Positions 45,475 through 57,580 of a stretch of DNA of 64,000 nucleotides are shown piece after piece (position 1 is the first letter of the stretch; the number at the start of each line of letters is the position of its first letter). This stretch comes from Hyperoplus lanceolatus (taxonomy: Eukaryota; Chordata; Actinopteri; Uranoscopiformes; Ammodytidae). The notes below the pieces were generated by a model. The model was not told the origin of the DNA. It ran no database searches and was given only the letters and a program-made list of their open reading frames with translations. The DNA is taken from contig CM049408.1 in NCBI GenBank assembly GCA_026929865.2, positions 4,355,001-4,419,000 of the forward strand, read 5' to 3'. Both the position numbers and the translations under genes were made by a program.

Positions 45475-46631
45475 ACATGCACAGAGGCCTCTGTAAACAT
45501 AAACAAACTCAGACATCCTTTAGAAGTGTTGCATACACATACACCTGTGATCATGACACATGCGACTCCTGAACACACTTCATATTGTGAATACACAGAT
45601 GGTCCTCTCCTATATCCATCCCTGACCATGCAGTCAATAGTTTGAATATAACAACATATCATTAATGTGTTCTCTGAAATCTTAAAGCCTTAGGACACCT
45701 GGTTAAAAATTAATATATGATAGAAAATGAATAAGCTTCTACACAAATGTGATTGTGTATAACTGTTCTTAAATATGAGCAAACTCAGTTCAAAAAACAG
45801 CTGTCTAGACCGCTTGACAGGACAGGGTGGGTGTGGTCGTTTCAAGTGGTATCCATGGCAACATGTATTGTTTTCATAGAGGGTTAGGGCAGAGAACTGC
45901 CATGATTGGTTCAAAGTACTCAATGTTTTATAGGAACCAGAGCATTTTTCGTTCTTTTTTTCTTCCGTCACAAGTCCCCTAAAGGTTATCTTGTAAACTC
46001 GTGTCCTATGATGAACATTGAAAGGCCATCAAAACAATCAAACTGAAGATCCTCCCAAATGTGACCAGTTTAGGTTCCCTACTTTACATTGGAGTCATAA
46101 ATGCAGCTCTACCTCTTCTTGAACAATTCAGTTGTACTGTACGTATGTGTGTATTTGACAACAAGTTGCACATGGGTTAACTTTCTGTAACTATTTGCAA
46201 AAACTAAATTTGGACACTACTCCTTTAGCGCTCAATCAGACAATCCACTATCAATCCAACAACGCAAGAACCAAGACAATTATCATCAAAAGGTCTGTTC
46301 TCTTTGTTTAGAAGGGAAGTTCATCAAGACTTGGTATGTCATCTGCCTCTTTTTCCCTTTTTATTCATATTTATAAATGCACTTTAGGCAAAAATATCTG
46401 CCTCACAAGATAAATGTATCATAACCTTTTTCATGGATGAGGTGATGGGAACTTAATAAACATCCCCAAAGCCAGTGTAATACATTTCAGTCACTCACCA
46501 ACTGTCTGTATCGCTCGCAGAATTCCTTTGATTCCCAGCAGTGTAACTTAACACTCTTGAAGTGATTGATATTGGAATTTAATTAAGCCAATTTCGATGA
46601 CTAAAACTTTCCTATAGAGTCTCCTAAGTTG
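45473..46631. other. Low-repeat DNA without recognised genes
   Basis: No repeat or exon recognised. Confidence 0.4.
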
Positions 46632-46665
<34 letters not shown>

Positions 46666-46868
46666 CACACGCACACGCACACACACACAAGCACACCACA
46701 CTGATTTTTCCCATTCCCACACCCAGTCACTAAAGCCTTGGCAGTGAGCGGGCGCAGGGCCTTGGCACAGTTCACCTCAATGAGTGGCAGCTTAGAGCAA
46801 CCCCCTGCCACTGCTGGGTGGCCCGAGAGCGATAGAGAGAGGCAGAGAGAGAGAGAGAGAGAGAGAGA
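46632..46868 (+). repeat. (CA)n and (GA)n microsatellites
   Basis: CA at 46632-46697 with GCACACGCAC interruptions, and GA-rich 46825-46868, separated by about 130 bp of unique DNA. Confidence 0.93.
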
Positions 46869-47779
46869 CCTGATTGAGCAGTTTGGATTGTGGGATTGGC
46901 ATATGCTTGTGTGTTTTCTACGAGGCCCTTGGCTGGCCAGCTGGTGGACCGGAGCCTCTCCCTGAAGTGATGCCGAGCACACAGAGAGAAAAAGACGGAT
47001 AAAACAAAACAAAAGAAACACAATGGGGGTTGTGCCCTTTTGTTTGGACAATTAATTAAAAATCCATTTCAATCCTTTGATTCATTCTGTTTTCTCTCTG
47101 GCTGTGTTTCGCTGTTTTTGACAAAAGGCTTGTGGAAGAGCTGGCCACGGAGAGAGAGGGCGAGTGTGGCCAAACTGGAGCTGTCCCATCCACAACCACA
47201 AGCAGCTGACAGGCTTCAAGGAGCTGGAGGACAACAATGGCTACTCTGCATTAGAGACAAGGCAGTGACAACGGATTGTCTATGGGCCCACGTTGAGTGC
47301 TGGCCCGTGTTGGTCATCTATTCAGACGGTAATTGGTCTTCTCTAGATGAAGGCTATTCAACAAATGCATTCACATGTTGTCATTTCACCGTTATATCAT
47401 TTTGTGGACAAAGCTACAGTCTACCAAATAGGAAAGTATGTGTGGAAAAAGCTGATCATTTCACAAAAGTATTTGTCATTCATTTCTCATGAGCAAATAT
47501 TCATGTATTGGGCCTGGTTCCAGAAAGTAGGATTTTTCCAACCACAATTTCGGTTTCAGAACAGCGTCCAATTAGTTCAATGACTCCGTGGTGTAACGAC
47601 ATTTTAAAAAGCCATCATCCAAGGAAAGCAGATAACATGGTTTGTTATGGAACAAGGCCAAAAAAAGGGCTCAATCTTACGACTTGTCCACTCTGCCTTC
47701 TATTATCTCAAATTACCCATGAAATAATATTGTTGATGGTTAAGTTTACTCTACTCTACTCGCCTTTTCCGGTTTAATT
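46869..47779. other. Low-repeat DNA, possible conserved island at 47040-47340
   Basis: The 150-codon frame 47040-47492 starts in TTTGGACAATTAATTAAAAA and has no domain. Composition up to about 47330 is balanced and unique. Regulatory function is possible but unsupported. Confidence 0.3.
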
Positions 47780-47796
47780 AAAAAGTCCCCGGTACC

Positions 47797-47972
47797 GGGG
47801 GGCATCCTTAGCTCAGTTGGTAGGGCGTCCCCCCCACGGGCCTCGCCAGCAGCGGACCCGGGTTTGATTCCAGCCCGCGGTCGTTCTCTGCATGTCACTC
47901 CCCTCTCTGCCCCATTTCAACTCTGTCTCTACACTATCAATAAAGCATAAAAAAAAATGCCAAAAAAAAAAG
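47797..47972 (+). mobile_element. tRNA-derived SINE with perfect 17-bp target duplication
   Basis: Head GGCATCCTTAGCTCAGTTGG, B box GGGTTTGATTCC, then TCGTTCTCTGCATGTCACTC, CTGTCTCTACACTATCAATA and an A-rich tail. AAAAAGTCCCCGGTACC flanks both sides (47780-47796 and 47973-47989). This is the best preserved of the three SINEs with this head and the clearest retroposition event of that family here. Confidence 0.92.
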
Positions 47973-48149
47973 AAAAAGTCCCCGGTACCTTGGACCTATA
48001 CTTTTATGGTTCGTACTCCGTCGAGTTTCCAGGGATCTAAACGGTGACGTGACACCCTGCAGATCACTGATTGGTCACAGTGTCATCAGTGATGATAAGC
48101 ACTGTCAAGCTTTCAAATTTGCTATTAACCAAAGAGGAGTTCTTGAAAA

Positions 48150-48235
48150 ATGACTTATCCACACAAGCGCTCTGAGTGAGAGAAAAGCGCTATAGAAATA
48201 AAATGTATTATTTTATTATTATTATAAGCTTATCC
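48150..48235 (+). mobile_element. SINE/LINE tail fragment
   Basis: AAAGCGCTATAGAAATAAAA then TGTATTATTTTATTATTATT is the 3' tail common to fish SINE/L2-type retroposons. The rest of the element is missing. Confidence 0.5.
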
Positions 48236-48592
48236 ACTGATAGAGTTGATTACGTTAAAACAAATTCATCTTTCTGTTATTTCGACTGGGCATTTGTTCA
48301 GGAAGAAAACGCAATTGATTCCAGAGAGCCTTATTCCAAATTGAAATGTAGTTTAAAATGCGGCTGTTGGCCTGTTTTTCCGACTCTCTAGTAAGTTGTT
48401 CACTTGTATTTTGTTTAGGTAATGCAAAGTGATCTGCTTGGTTGGGGAGGACCAGGGGCTTTACTGTTTCATATGTAGATATAGGAGCACCTCAGAAGCA
48501 GGCAGGATAAGGGCCACCTACAGAGCTGAGGACCAGACAGTGAGGAGGGCTTCAAGGTGGACCAGTGTAGATGATGCATCCATGCTCCTTTC

Positions 48593-48593
<1 letters not shown>

Positions 48594-48661
<68 letters not shown>

Positions 48662-48662
48662 C
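48594..48662 (+). repeat. (AC)n microsatellite, 69 bp
   Basis: Uninterrupted AC tract. Confidence 0.97.
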
Positions 48663-49078
48663 TCCCAAGGGGACACAGAGTAAAGACTTGCACTGCTTTC
48701 ATTGAGGCCAGTAGTGATGGATAAAGCATAAAAGCCGACTTGTGGGATTTGAATAATTCTGAATCATAGACAGACACTGCATAACAAAAGGTAAGAACAG
48801 AAAAAGGCCCATGGATTAAAAAGCAGGCTATAGGAGAAGTGAAGGAAGCAGTTGTTTGAAAGGCATCACCTTTTCACAGCAGGTTATAGATGCATGACGG
48901 ATCCTAACACATTTTTAGGGAAATAAAAATTGGCAAATGATAGTTTGTTGAAGGCAATTAAATGCAACAGCCAACTGTGTTAAGCCATTGTTTTAGTTTC
49001 AAATTATTTTTAGTTTTAGTGTTAATTCCCAGAGGCTTATTATAAACACTGTTTTATACTATAAAAGTATTCATTTGT
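48663..49078. other. Spacer without recognised genes
   Basis: No repeat or coding signal recognised. Confidence 0.4.
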
Positions 49079-49415
49079 CTCATTCCTCAATTCATTTATT
49101 CTTTTTCATCGTGTTTCATCATTCTTATATCTTTACAGTCCATTCATTTTCATTGGTCATTTTTTTTCAATTCATTTATACATTAAAGCGTGAATTCATA
49201 TATTTGTCCCATCATGCATATGTACATATACAGTACATACTCTAAGTACATGCCTAATTGTAATAAGATAATCCATTAACACATTTATTCATTTATTATT
49301 TGTTTTTTCATACATTCACTCATGTATTTTTTTCTACATGGATTTTATTCAATTGAATACATTTTTCTAACAGTTCCTTTCATTATTTAATTTGTATCTA
49401 TTCATTTATATAGTA
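49079..49415 (+). repeat. AT-rich degenerate TTCATTTAT quasi-repeat
   Basis: Variants of TTCATTTAT recur at irregular short spacing over about 340 bp (for example AATTCATTTATTC, CCATTCATTTTC, ACATTTATTCATTTATTATT). No fixed period was found; probably decayed tandem AT-rich sequence. Confidence 0.45.
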
Positions 49416-49679
49416 TCCCAGCATGCACTGGGCTTCTACACCCCCAACAGTGTATTGCAAATAAGTCAGTTCCAAAGTGCAGTGAGTGTTAAGTGTCAAT
49501 TAAAGGGTCAGCGCAAACCTATCATTTTGTTAAATTGTGAACTTGTTTACTTGTTTCAAGTGCAACCTCTCAGTTTGCTCTTTCATTGTGTATTAACTCT
49601 GTTACTTCTCTCACGCAAAGTGCTGCCGCAGTTAATTGTGACATTACGCGGCAGTGGGAAAGTATTGTCATAATTGAAC

Positions 49680-50060
49680 GTGGATATTAAAATGAAAGTT
49701 CATTACAACTCAATTTCTGCAAGACACTGTATTATATAGAAATTGATATCACCAAAAGGGTAATCACATTTTGAAAAATGGATATATTACCACCTATTAA
49801 ACAGTCATTTTCATGAAGTGCCGATATGCTGGAGATTACGAAAGGCAGAACGTGGGGTCTCCAATGACTGTAATTAAGGCCGACCCCATCCACTTACAAA
49901 TAAAGGCTATAAAGCCCATTATTATGGAGAGAATTAGAGAGGAAATTCTCTTTTCAGAAGTGATTCAAGAATGGAAGTATGATTACCCATTTATTTTTTT
50001 TCCCTCTTTTACTTGGTCTTTTTTTAAATGACGGCAGAGGGGCTAATCTTTGTTCAGCCA
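49680..50060. promoter_or_regulatory. Candidate conserved non-coding island
   Basis: ATGACTGTAATTAAGGCCGA, AAAGCCCATTATTATGGAGA and TCTTTTCAGAAGTGATTC lie in unique DNA. The 72-codon frame 49813-50031 covers the same stretch but ends in a Phe/Ser-rich pyrimidine run and has no domain, so a non-coding explanation is preferred. Confidence 0.3.
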
Positions 50061-50139
50061 CAGACAGACAGAATAGCAATCGTGCCCTAGAGAAATGCGT
50101 TGAATAAAATGGACAAGGCGGGAGGATTGTGATGTAACT

Positions 50140-50153
50140 GTGTGTGTGTGTTT

Positions 50154-50187
<34 letters not shown>

Positions 50188-50204
50188 GAGGGAGAGAGAG
50201 AGAG
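50140..50204 (+). repeat. (TG)n then (GA)n microsatellite
   Basis: TG at 50140-50150 followed by GA at 50154-50204 with CGA and GGA interruptions. Confidence 0.95.
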
Positions 50205-51111
50205 CAGGGCACCCAAAATAATGCCTTTTTCTTTTCTTTACAACATCCCTTCTAATAAAAAATCGGATGGAGTGTCTTCAATCACAAAAGGAAAGGATTT
50301 GGCGTCTGCTTCTTCTGCTAATTTATTCATTCAAAAGTCTTAATATCTGTGCGACGGGCGAAGGGGATCACACAACACATGCTAAGCATTTTCCCTGCCA
50401 CTCTATTTTTTCTCTTCTTATTTTTGGCTTCATTAAAAGAAAGGTTAGAGATTAGATTTTTTTTTTTTTCCTTTTTCATGAAAGCTTCCCAAATGTCAAT
50501 TTTCTATTAGCCAGGACAGTCAAAATGCAACAAAAACGACTTTGCTTGATGAGTTTGGCTCTGGCAGTTAGTAGTGTGGGTGGGATGAATAGACATTATA
50601 TTGACTATGTACTGTTCAAAACTGACTATACTGTGTGTGTCGGATGTTTCAAACCTGCGGAAATTTTCATCCGAGCTGCACACTTGGCTACTCTAGTTTT
50701 CAGCAGTAAAAACATCAGTGTCTGCCCTTCTGCAAATGTACTGTCATTAACATTTTTGGGCAGGGCTTTGGGAAAGAAGCATAGGGTGTGCTCGAGTGTC
50801 TTCAAACACAGAGGGCAAGCTCGTTTTCATATTTTCTTGTATTTGGCCAATATGTCTATCTTTTAGCTGTCTGGCCTCTTTCAAACGGAAAATAAAGGAA
50901 CATTTCAAATGTTCAGCTGGTTTTGCCTATGGTGTCTAGAAGAACCCGGGCTTCATATTGTCAAAGTGTCTGCTCTGAACACAAATATATTATAATAATG
51001 GCATGGAATTAAAAGCTGATTTGAACAAATATGAGACCATTGTTCCCTCACAGAAAGTACATACAGAAAGCAGATTGTGTGCCCTCCAACCCCTGACACC
51101 CTCACAACGCC
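50205..51111. other. Low-repeat DNA without recognised genes
   Basis: The 113-codon frame 50525-50866 has no domain, and upstream DNA lacks splice or promoter features. Confidence 0.4.
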
Positions 51112-51121
51112 CACGCACACA

Positions 51122-51190
<69 letters not shown>
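51112..51190 (+). repeat. (CT)n-(CA)n compound microsatellite
   Basis: CT at 51124-51168 joined directly to CA at 51168-51190. Confidence 0.96.
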
Positions 51191-51320
51191 GGCTTCCATC
51201 ACCCATATAGCAGCAGTGAGAGAATGATTCATTCCAGACTGTGCTTTTATCTGACCTGAGCCAAGTGTTTTACACACTGCGGTCAAGCCTACCGAGTGCT
51301 TTCTTACTTAGAGATTTCAG

Positions 51321-51431
<111 letters not shown>

Positions 51432-51726
51432 CCTCTGCCTTGTTCGCTGCCCCTTCTTACAACCTGTCTCAGAGATAAGAACCGCTGCTTTTTCATTTCA
51501 GGAAACTCTCCCTCTCTCTGTTCTTCCATTCGCTAGCAGAGCTCTGAGAAACTGACGAGACTGTCTCCACTTCACCCTGTCAATACGCCGGGATAAGGAG
51601 TCCGACTGAAAGAAAGTTAATTCATTCCTGGGTAATCTATGTCTTGGCCTGGGCTGGACTAATACCCACTCTGCCCCCCTCTGCTCTATTGATGTTGCTG
51701 GTCCCAGGGTGGAAAAGCAGCTTTAG

Positions 51727-51934
<208 letters not shown>

Positions 51935-52074
51935 GAGTTCTCGTGAACTATGAAATGTCCAGACCAGAAAGAACTTCTCACAGCTCTCACTCAGTCACTC
52001 AGAAGTTTGTTCTTTCTTCTCCGGGAGTACGTAGCAGGCTCAAGGCGTTTAGGTTGGTCTTAAGGGCTCTCAGG

Positions 52075-52295
52075 CGTCAAAATATCTTTAATCTTTCCTT
52101 AAAGACAAGCCATCATCCCAACCTCCCTAAAGTCAGCCAGCATTATCCCTGTCCCGTAAAGGCCAGCCATTGACAGTTTTAACAACTACAGACAGATCAT
52201 TCTCACATCAGCATCAGCAGTAAAGAGATTAGTCTCTCAGTGTATCAAAGCCAGCCTTCGTCCAACCTTTGACCCACATCAGTTTGCTCAGAGTT
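52075..52295 (+). pseudogene. Degenerate LINE reverse-transcriptase fragment
   Basis: Read across two frames: NIFNLSLKTS, then SIIPVP followed by a stop, then DSFNNYRQIILTS, VKRLVSQCIKASLRP and DPHQFAQS. This follows the N-terminal finger/palm order of CR1/Rex1-type reverse transcriptases (IFNLSL..., IIPVPK, ND/NYRPIaLTS, fE.lV...I...L, DP.QFAYR). It has at least one frameshift and one stop. It is wedged between the 205-bp TG tract and a tetranucleotide array. Confidence 0.65.
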
Positions 52296-52309
52296 TGAAT
52301 TCAATGTTG

Positions 52310-52517
<208 letters not shown>

Positions 52518-53579
52518 TTCAATATCTCTATAGAAAGGCACTAATTGTTTAGGTCTGGTTTTATCTAAAGTACAACAACTACGAGCATCTGTTAGGCCCT
52601 ATAAATCATTTATTGTTACAAGTTAATAATATAGATATAGATTTTGAACATTCATTGCGTGTTACTGTTGCATTGGGTTAGTGTCACTGCCCGCGTCGAC
52701 ATATAAAGATTTTGCATTGATCCTACAAGAAAATGCCACATATCCTCCCTACAAATCTGACATGACTATGAGCTTATGTGTCAGGTCATATCTGACTATT
52801 TAAGTCGCACTAAAATGACAAGCCACAGTGACAGAGATGGTGCGATTATTAAAGGAATTCAGACCATAGGCTGCTGCTTAAAAAACAATGAAATGAAGAA
52901 CTCTGCCTGATGCCATTAGCTTATCCAAGCCCAAAAGTTATGGAAACAATATGTATGAAAATGAGACGGGCAAGTCAAAAAGATCCTCTTCCTACCGCAA
53001 AGTGTTTTGTCCCATAAGCGGACTGGCTGTTCCCAAACTGATGAGAAGCTTATCCTGGGTTTTTTTGTCGGGGGCCAATAGACTTGCCATTTTGCTTGGT
53101 TTTGAATGGGGTATCCCTACTTTGCCATGCAGAGCTGTTTTAATAGTTTCCCATGGCAGTTGGCATGGTTACTGGTGCAGAAAAGTCATGTTAGATCTGC
53201 CAGCTGAACCTGAGTGAACCTACTATAATCTTTGAACAATATCTTTATTAACATCCACCGTCTTCCCATCTCTTCCCACCAAAAAAAAAAAACAACCTCC
53301 AACAGGATAAACGCTTGTAAAATGGGGATTCCGATATCATTATCTACCGAAGCCTTACTCACTGCCCCTTGAACCAGCACTAGCAATTTCTGTTTTTTAA
53401 TTTTGTGAAAAAGGAGAAAAAAACGACTGGAGGATTGAATCTATAACCCAGGCCGCAGTGGGGTTTTTTGATACAGGTTATATGGGAATGGGAACACCAA
53501 GGTAGGACAAGGGGCTCTGATGATGGTTTATACCGGCCCCCTTTATGTAAATCCCTGGAACGTGTGGGGAAATGTAGCA
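52518..53579. other. Low-repeat DNA without recognised genes
   Basis: The 88-codon frame 52951-53217 has no domain. An A12 run occurs near 53281. Confidence 0.4.
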
Positions 53580-53790
53580 GGCAATGTGCTAGTGTAAGCC
53601 CTTTAGCCGCCGCTGGCCCTGATTAAAGCAGCACATTAGGATGCCACAGGCGCCTGAAAGACATCGGGCCAACCCCGGGACCAAACTCTGGGTTATTTAT
53701 TAGCCGGCCCCGTGCCAACATGTATTGACTGGCCTGAATTATTGTGCTCTTTCCTCTTTTGCTATACTGTTGAGATGTGTTGAGTGCCAC
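53580..53790. promoter_or_regulatory. Candidate conserved non-coding island
   Basis: CCCTGATTAAAGCAGCACAT, GGGTTATTTATTAGCCGG and GCCTGAATTATTGTGCTC lie in a mixed GC/AT stretch without repeats or coding signal. Inference only. Confidence 0.3.
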
Positions 53791-54141
53791 AGCCATTTGT
53801 TATGGTGTTGGCCACTCCTCATGACCTCAGCATGCATTAAGATACAGCTTGTGTGGGGGTGAGGGTGTTCTCATGTTGCTTATCAGTCTTATTGGACAGG
53901 AGTAACCCAAACTTGAACCCCTTCATTAACTTCTGAATATACGACATTGTTCTGAATTTGTAAGTTAAATATTGATATGGTTATGTATTTGGATATGATT
54001 ATGTTAGAATGAGGATGAACGATAATTACATTTAAAATAAAAATGTGTTTCACACAGGAAATGATAGCCTGTGGCCTATTTCACCATCGACCTGATCGCA
54101 TTGCCAACACTTTTGCAGGAAAACAAAACAGAGCTTAGGTA
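53791..54141. other. Spacer without recognised genes
   Basis: AT-rich DNA. No repeat or coding signal recognised. Confidence 0.4.
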
Positions 54142-54149
54142 TAATGTCC

Positions 54150-54625
54150 GGTAACACTTTATAATAACTATCCGTTGTAACTCGTTAATAGATCATTAGT
54201 AAACTCTTAATTAATGATTATTAATGATTTGTTAAGTGTTTGTTAGCAGTTTGTTAAGGATGTATAACAATGGCAGATAGTTAATAGCTTAATAATTGAA
54301 TCAGTTCATCTGGGACGAGGCTGAAATAGGCTATAGACTATACACAGTGCATGGGCAACTGAGGGCAGCCCCATTTTCAAATATTTTTAAATAAACTCAA
54401 TACACACTGTGCATGCCATGGACTTGAACGTGACGTGATCAGTTAATCTCGGATTACCTCCCAGATGAAACTGATTCAATTATTAAGCTATTAACTATCT
54501 ACCATTGTTATAAATCCTTAACAAACTGCTAACAAACACTTAACAAATCATTAATAATCATTAATTAAGAGTTGACTAATGATCTATTAACGAGTTACAA
54601 CGGATAGTTATTATAAAGTGTTACC
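54150..54625 (-). mobile_element. Family B long-TIR element, copy 2 (476 bp, 8-bp target duplication)
   Basis: Same length and ends as the copy at 31447-31922, but with the unique core reversed. TAATGTCC flanks both sides (54142-54149 and 54626-54633). By eye the two copies differ at about five positions with no indels. Non-coding, long inverted arms of about 167 bp. Confidence 0.9.
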
Positions 54626-54633
54626 TAATGTCC

Positions 54634-55260
54634 TAATTTTCGGACCAAACAGTGAAACTGTGGTCCACCTGAAAACGTAGGTCTCTGTTTGCTTGCAAGT
54701 GAACTCTTGTGCAGTCAAATTGAGTTGTGAAAGCAAATTGGAAGCAAATAAAGAACAGTGCATCTACCACCATGAGAAACTGAAGAAGGAGAAACACAGT
54801 GGTGGGTAGAAGGAGCAGTGTTGCCAACATCGTGACTTTGTCACTTTACGTATCTGGCGACTACCCAGACCACCTACAGTATAGCTACCTAAATAGTCAC
54901 CCCTTTCCTCTCTTCTACAAGCCTCAAAGAGCATTGCTAAGGCACGGTCCAGGAAGAATGACCATCACTGACCCACCATCTGTTGCTGCCCCCATCTCTC
55001 CATGGTTGCTCCCAGCGGTTTCAGCAAGCATCTGACGCATTGAACTCCAGGGACAACAAGATAAGTCAGTGTTTGCTAAACTTAAAGTTGCTTTACTTTG
55101 GGTTCTGGGAGTCGGGCCAGGCGGAGAGCCGTAGAGGTGAGGTAAAACAAAGATGGCGCCTTTGGTCTTCCATATGGCCGGTTGAAAGGGATAGCTGCTG
55201 GAAGAGAGTGCTACCGTATATACATCAGCTGCAGCACTGGCAGTGTTAAGGAGCTGGTTG
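54634..55260. mobile_element. Possible old DNA-element remnants
   Basis: TTTCGGACCAAACAGTGAAA and AGTGTTGCCAACATCGTGAC (54829) both resemble terminal text of common fish repeats. No TIR pair or target duplication could be assigned. The frames 54799-55035 and 54983-55249 have no domain. Confidence 0.3.
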
Positions 55261-55869
55261 GTACACCACTGTAAAGCATGAGATTAGAATAGCACTTATA
55301 GTATGAATTATGTATGGCATTAGACTGTTAGATTTTGAAACTCTTTGGGATCCAAGCATGTTTTTGATGGTTGTATGCATGGAAAGTCCACTCTAATGTT
55401 TCTTATCTGTCTCTTTTACTGTAATTGTCTTTTTAAATTAGCTATGGCTCAGATAGAGAAACTGTTGTGTATAATGCTATTCCAGGAAATATGTTTGAAA
55501 CAATGCTTTGTTGAAGTCTTCCAAACTGTATGAATCTTCAAGACCTACCCAAACATAGTACAGTTTTCAGTGAGCGTCTTCCCCTTCTGATGACAAATGA
55601 GTCATAACTATGAGAACATCATGTTTATCATGTATACAAGAAAATTCAAGCGAGCAAACAATATAGCAACAAATAAAGCAAGCGTTCAACAAAATGGAAC
55701 ATAGCTGTCAGCAACTGTATGCGTTATTCAAGCAAATGTACCAAAGGTTGCTGTATTCTACCTTTAAAACCTTTTTGTAGGAAGCTCTTCCCGTAAAGGA
55801 TTAAAAAAAACCGAACCATTTCAACCGTTTTCCCCCTCCGGACAGCACACACAGCTATATCATGACATG
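55261..55869. other. Low-repeat DNA without recognised genes
   Basis: No repeat or coding signal recognised. Confidence 0.4.
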
Positions 55870-56098
55870 CCCTGCGTTCCAAATCACATACTTTTTCTTT
55901 TTACTACACTACATGCTAAAGTACAGAAGAATTGTTTTGTCGAGAAATGTCAAGAAAAAAGAAGAATACTCCAAAATGCTATTGGAGTTAGTGGGGCATT
56001 TATGTGTTTTCAGCATACTACAATTGACGTGCATGTATTGGGACTAAATATTTTTCTGGCATACTAAGTAGTAGGGAAGTATGGGGATTGGAACGCAG
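55870..56098 (-). mobile_element. MITE family A, copy 6 (internally deleted)
   Basis: 229 bp. Starts CCCTGCGTTCCAAATCACAT, contains GGAGTTAGTGGGGCATTTAT and GCATGTATTGGGAC, and ends GGGGATTGGAACGCAG. About 55 bp shorter than copies 3 and 5. Confidence 0.8.
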
Positions 56099-56259
56099 TT
56101 TTGTTTTGTTTGGAAGGAGGTGCCTTGTAGAGGGCAGTCGGGATCTTTTTGCATGTGATGTCACCCGACTTCCTCCAGTGGATTGACAAAATAATATGCA
56201 CCCATTGCTTCCTGCCTGCCAGTGGAAAGAGAATAGGAAAAGAAAAGAAAAAAAAACAT

Positions 56260-56520
56260 AAAGGAAAGGACGCAGGGCGCATTTGGGCTTTTTTTCCCCC
56301 TCTCTCTTTTTAATCAGAGGAGGAAGAGTGACATGTCCAATCATAACAAAACATCAGCTGGTAAATGGGGGCCTTCGCAATCACTGTCAGCCAGCCTCCA
56401 TTAGAAAGACCCCCTTTTCCTGGACATCAATCAACCTCGCTTTATGGACTGAATCCCTTCATTCATTCATTATTTAATTACAGATATTTATTTATTTATT
56501 TCACCCACTGAAGACTTTTT
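56260..56520. promoter_or_regulatory. Candidate conserved non-coding island
   Basis: CATCAATCAACCTCGCTTTA and TTATTTAATTACAGATATTT with (ATTC) and (ATTT) words. Weak case; low complexity at the end. Confidence 0.2.
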
Positions 56521-56789
56521 TTGTGAGGCTTAATCACGTCTTTGTTGGAAATCACAAATTTTTTTTTTTTTACTTCTTGTTTATGTCAGTTTCTTTTTTT
56601 ACTTCTTTTATCCTTTTTTTATTTGGTAATAACTTTTGTTCCTGTGTTCTGTCGCCCTTGTGAGTAAAAAGCTGTGGGAGAGAGCAGCAGTGTCGGCCTC
56701 ATCACCGCCTATACAACAACTAGTGGGAGCTCAAAGGATTAGTGGACAAAGCAAAAATGTCAGACATTTGATCAACTTTGGAGCCACTA
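56521..56789. other. T-rich spacer
   Basis: Several T runs (near 56560 and 56596). No coding signal. Confidence 0.4.
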
Positions 56790-56990
56790 AAAAAGTGATT
56801 TGATTTGATTTGATTTAAATATATTTCAAAAAACTAAAAATGTCACACAGAAAATAATGATCTTACACACAATAGAAAGAAAAAATAGAGACATGAATGA
56901 CAAATACTTGATAATTGTAACAACATGTTTGAAAAGGAGTGGGAAGAAGTTTACACAACTCATTCTGCTGTCCTAATTCCACTACATTCA
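56790..56990 (-). mobile_element. Possible LINE 3' end fragment
   Basis: A (GATTT)n run at 56801-56818 is followed by AT-rich text and ATGTTTGAAAAGGAGTGGGA then AGAAGT. This resembles the reversed 3' UTR of a fish non-LTR element with a pentanucleotide tail. No coding part remains. Confidence 0.35.
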
Positions 56991-57009
56991 ATACAACAAC
57001 TAAAAAACA

Positions 57010-57580
57010 ACCTTACCCAACAGTGGCAAGCCCCTCTGCTTGAAAAAGCACGTGCAAAATAGCCAACTGTGGAATTCTATGAATTATTTCCCCAAATTAA
57101 GCCCATTAGCCGTGAAATTATTTGCTTTCATTTAAGACTCCGTGCAATCCAATTTGAGGTGGCACGCGAGGCATTTACATCTCTTTCCAATTTCCCCCGC
57201 TGATCCCGCGGAACTGAACATCCACAAAAAAAGCAAGCAGCTTGGGTCACCTAAGTATAGAAACAAAGAGATGTATCCTACCGAGAATCAGATTGGAATG
57301 GAAGATTAGCGAGGGGCTTTATCGTGATATTCATTCAAATCCTCCCCGTGAACATATATAGGCAGCGGGGCTCGATTATTTTTTTTCATCCTCCAGTTTA
57401 ACACTCGAGCAAAGTTTTTACAGACAAACTTAAAGCAACCACAGAGTAGAATAATTATGATCAGATGATGGTTAAAATTACACGGGTGTATTGGATATGG
57501 ACTATTACTGCAATGCACATAAATAGCAAAGAAGATTGGATCAGTGCAGTTGTTTGACAGGGCTGTTTTGCTCTTTCACG
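57010..57580. promoter_or_regulatory. Candidate conserved non-coding island
   Basis: GAATTATTTCCCCAAATTAA, GCCGTGAAATTATTTGCTTT and GATTATTTTTTTTCATCC lie in unique DNA with clear alternation of AT-core words and short GC blocks. No coding frame with a domain. Confidence 0.3.

Noticed and set aside
47040-47492. 150-codon plus-strand frame
   Set aside because: No recognisable domain and no splice or promoter context. It is long but within what chance can give in 64 kb of moderate GC.
49813-50031. 72-codon frame in low-repeat DNA
   Set aside because: No homology recognised, and it ends in a Phe/Ser-rich pyrimidine run. A non-coding element is the simpler reading.
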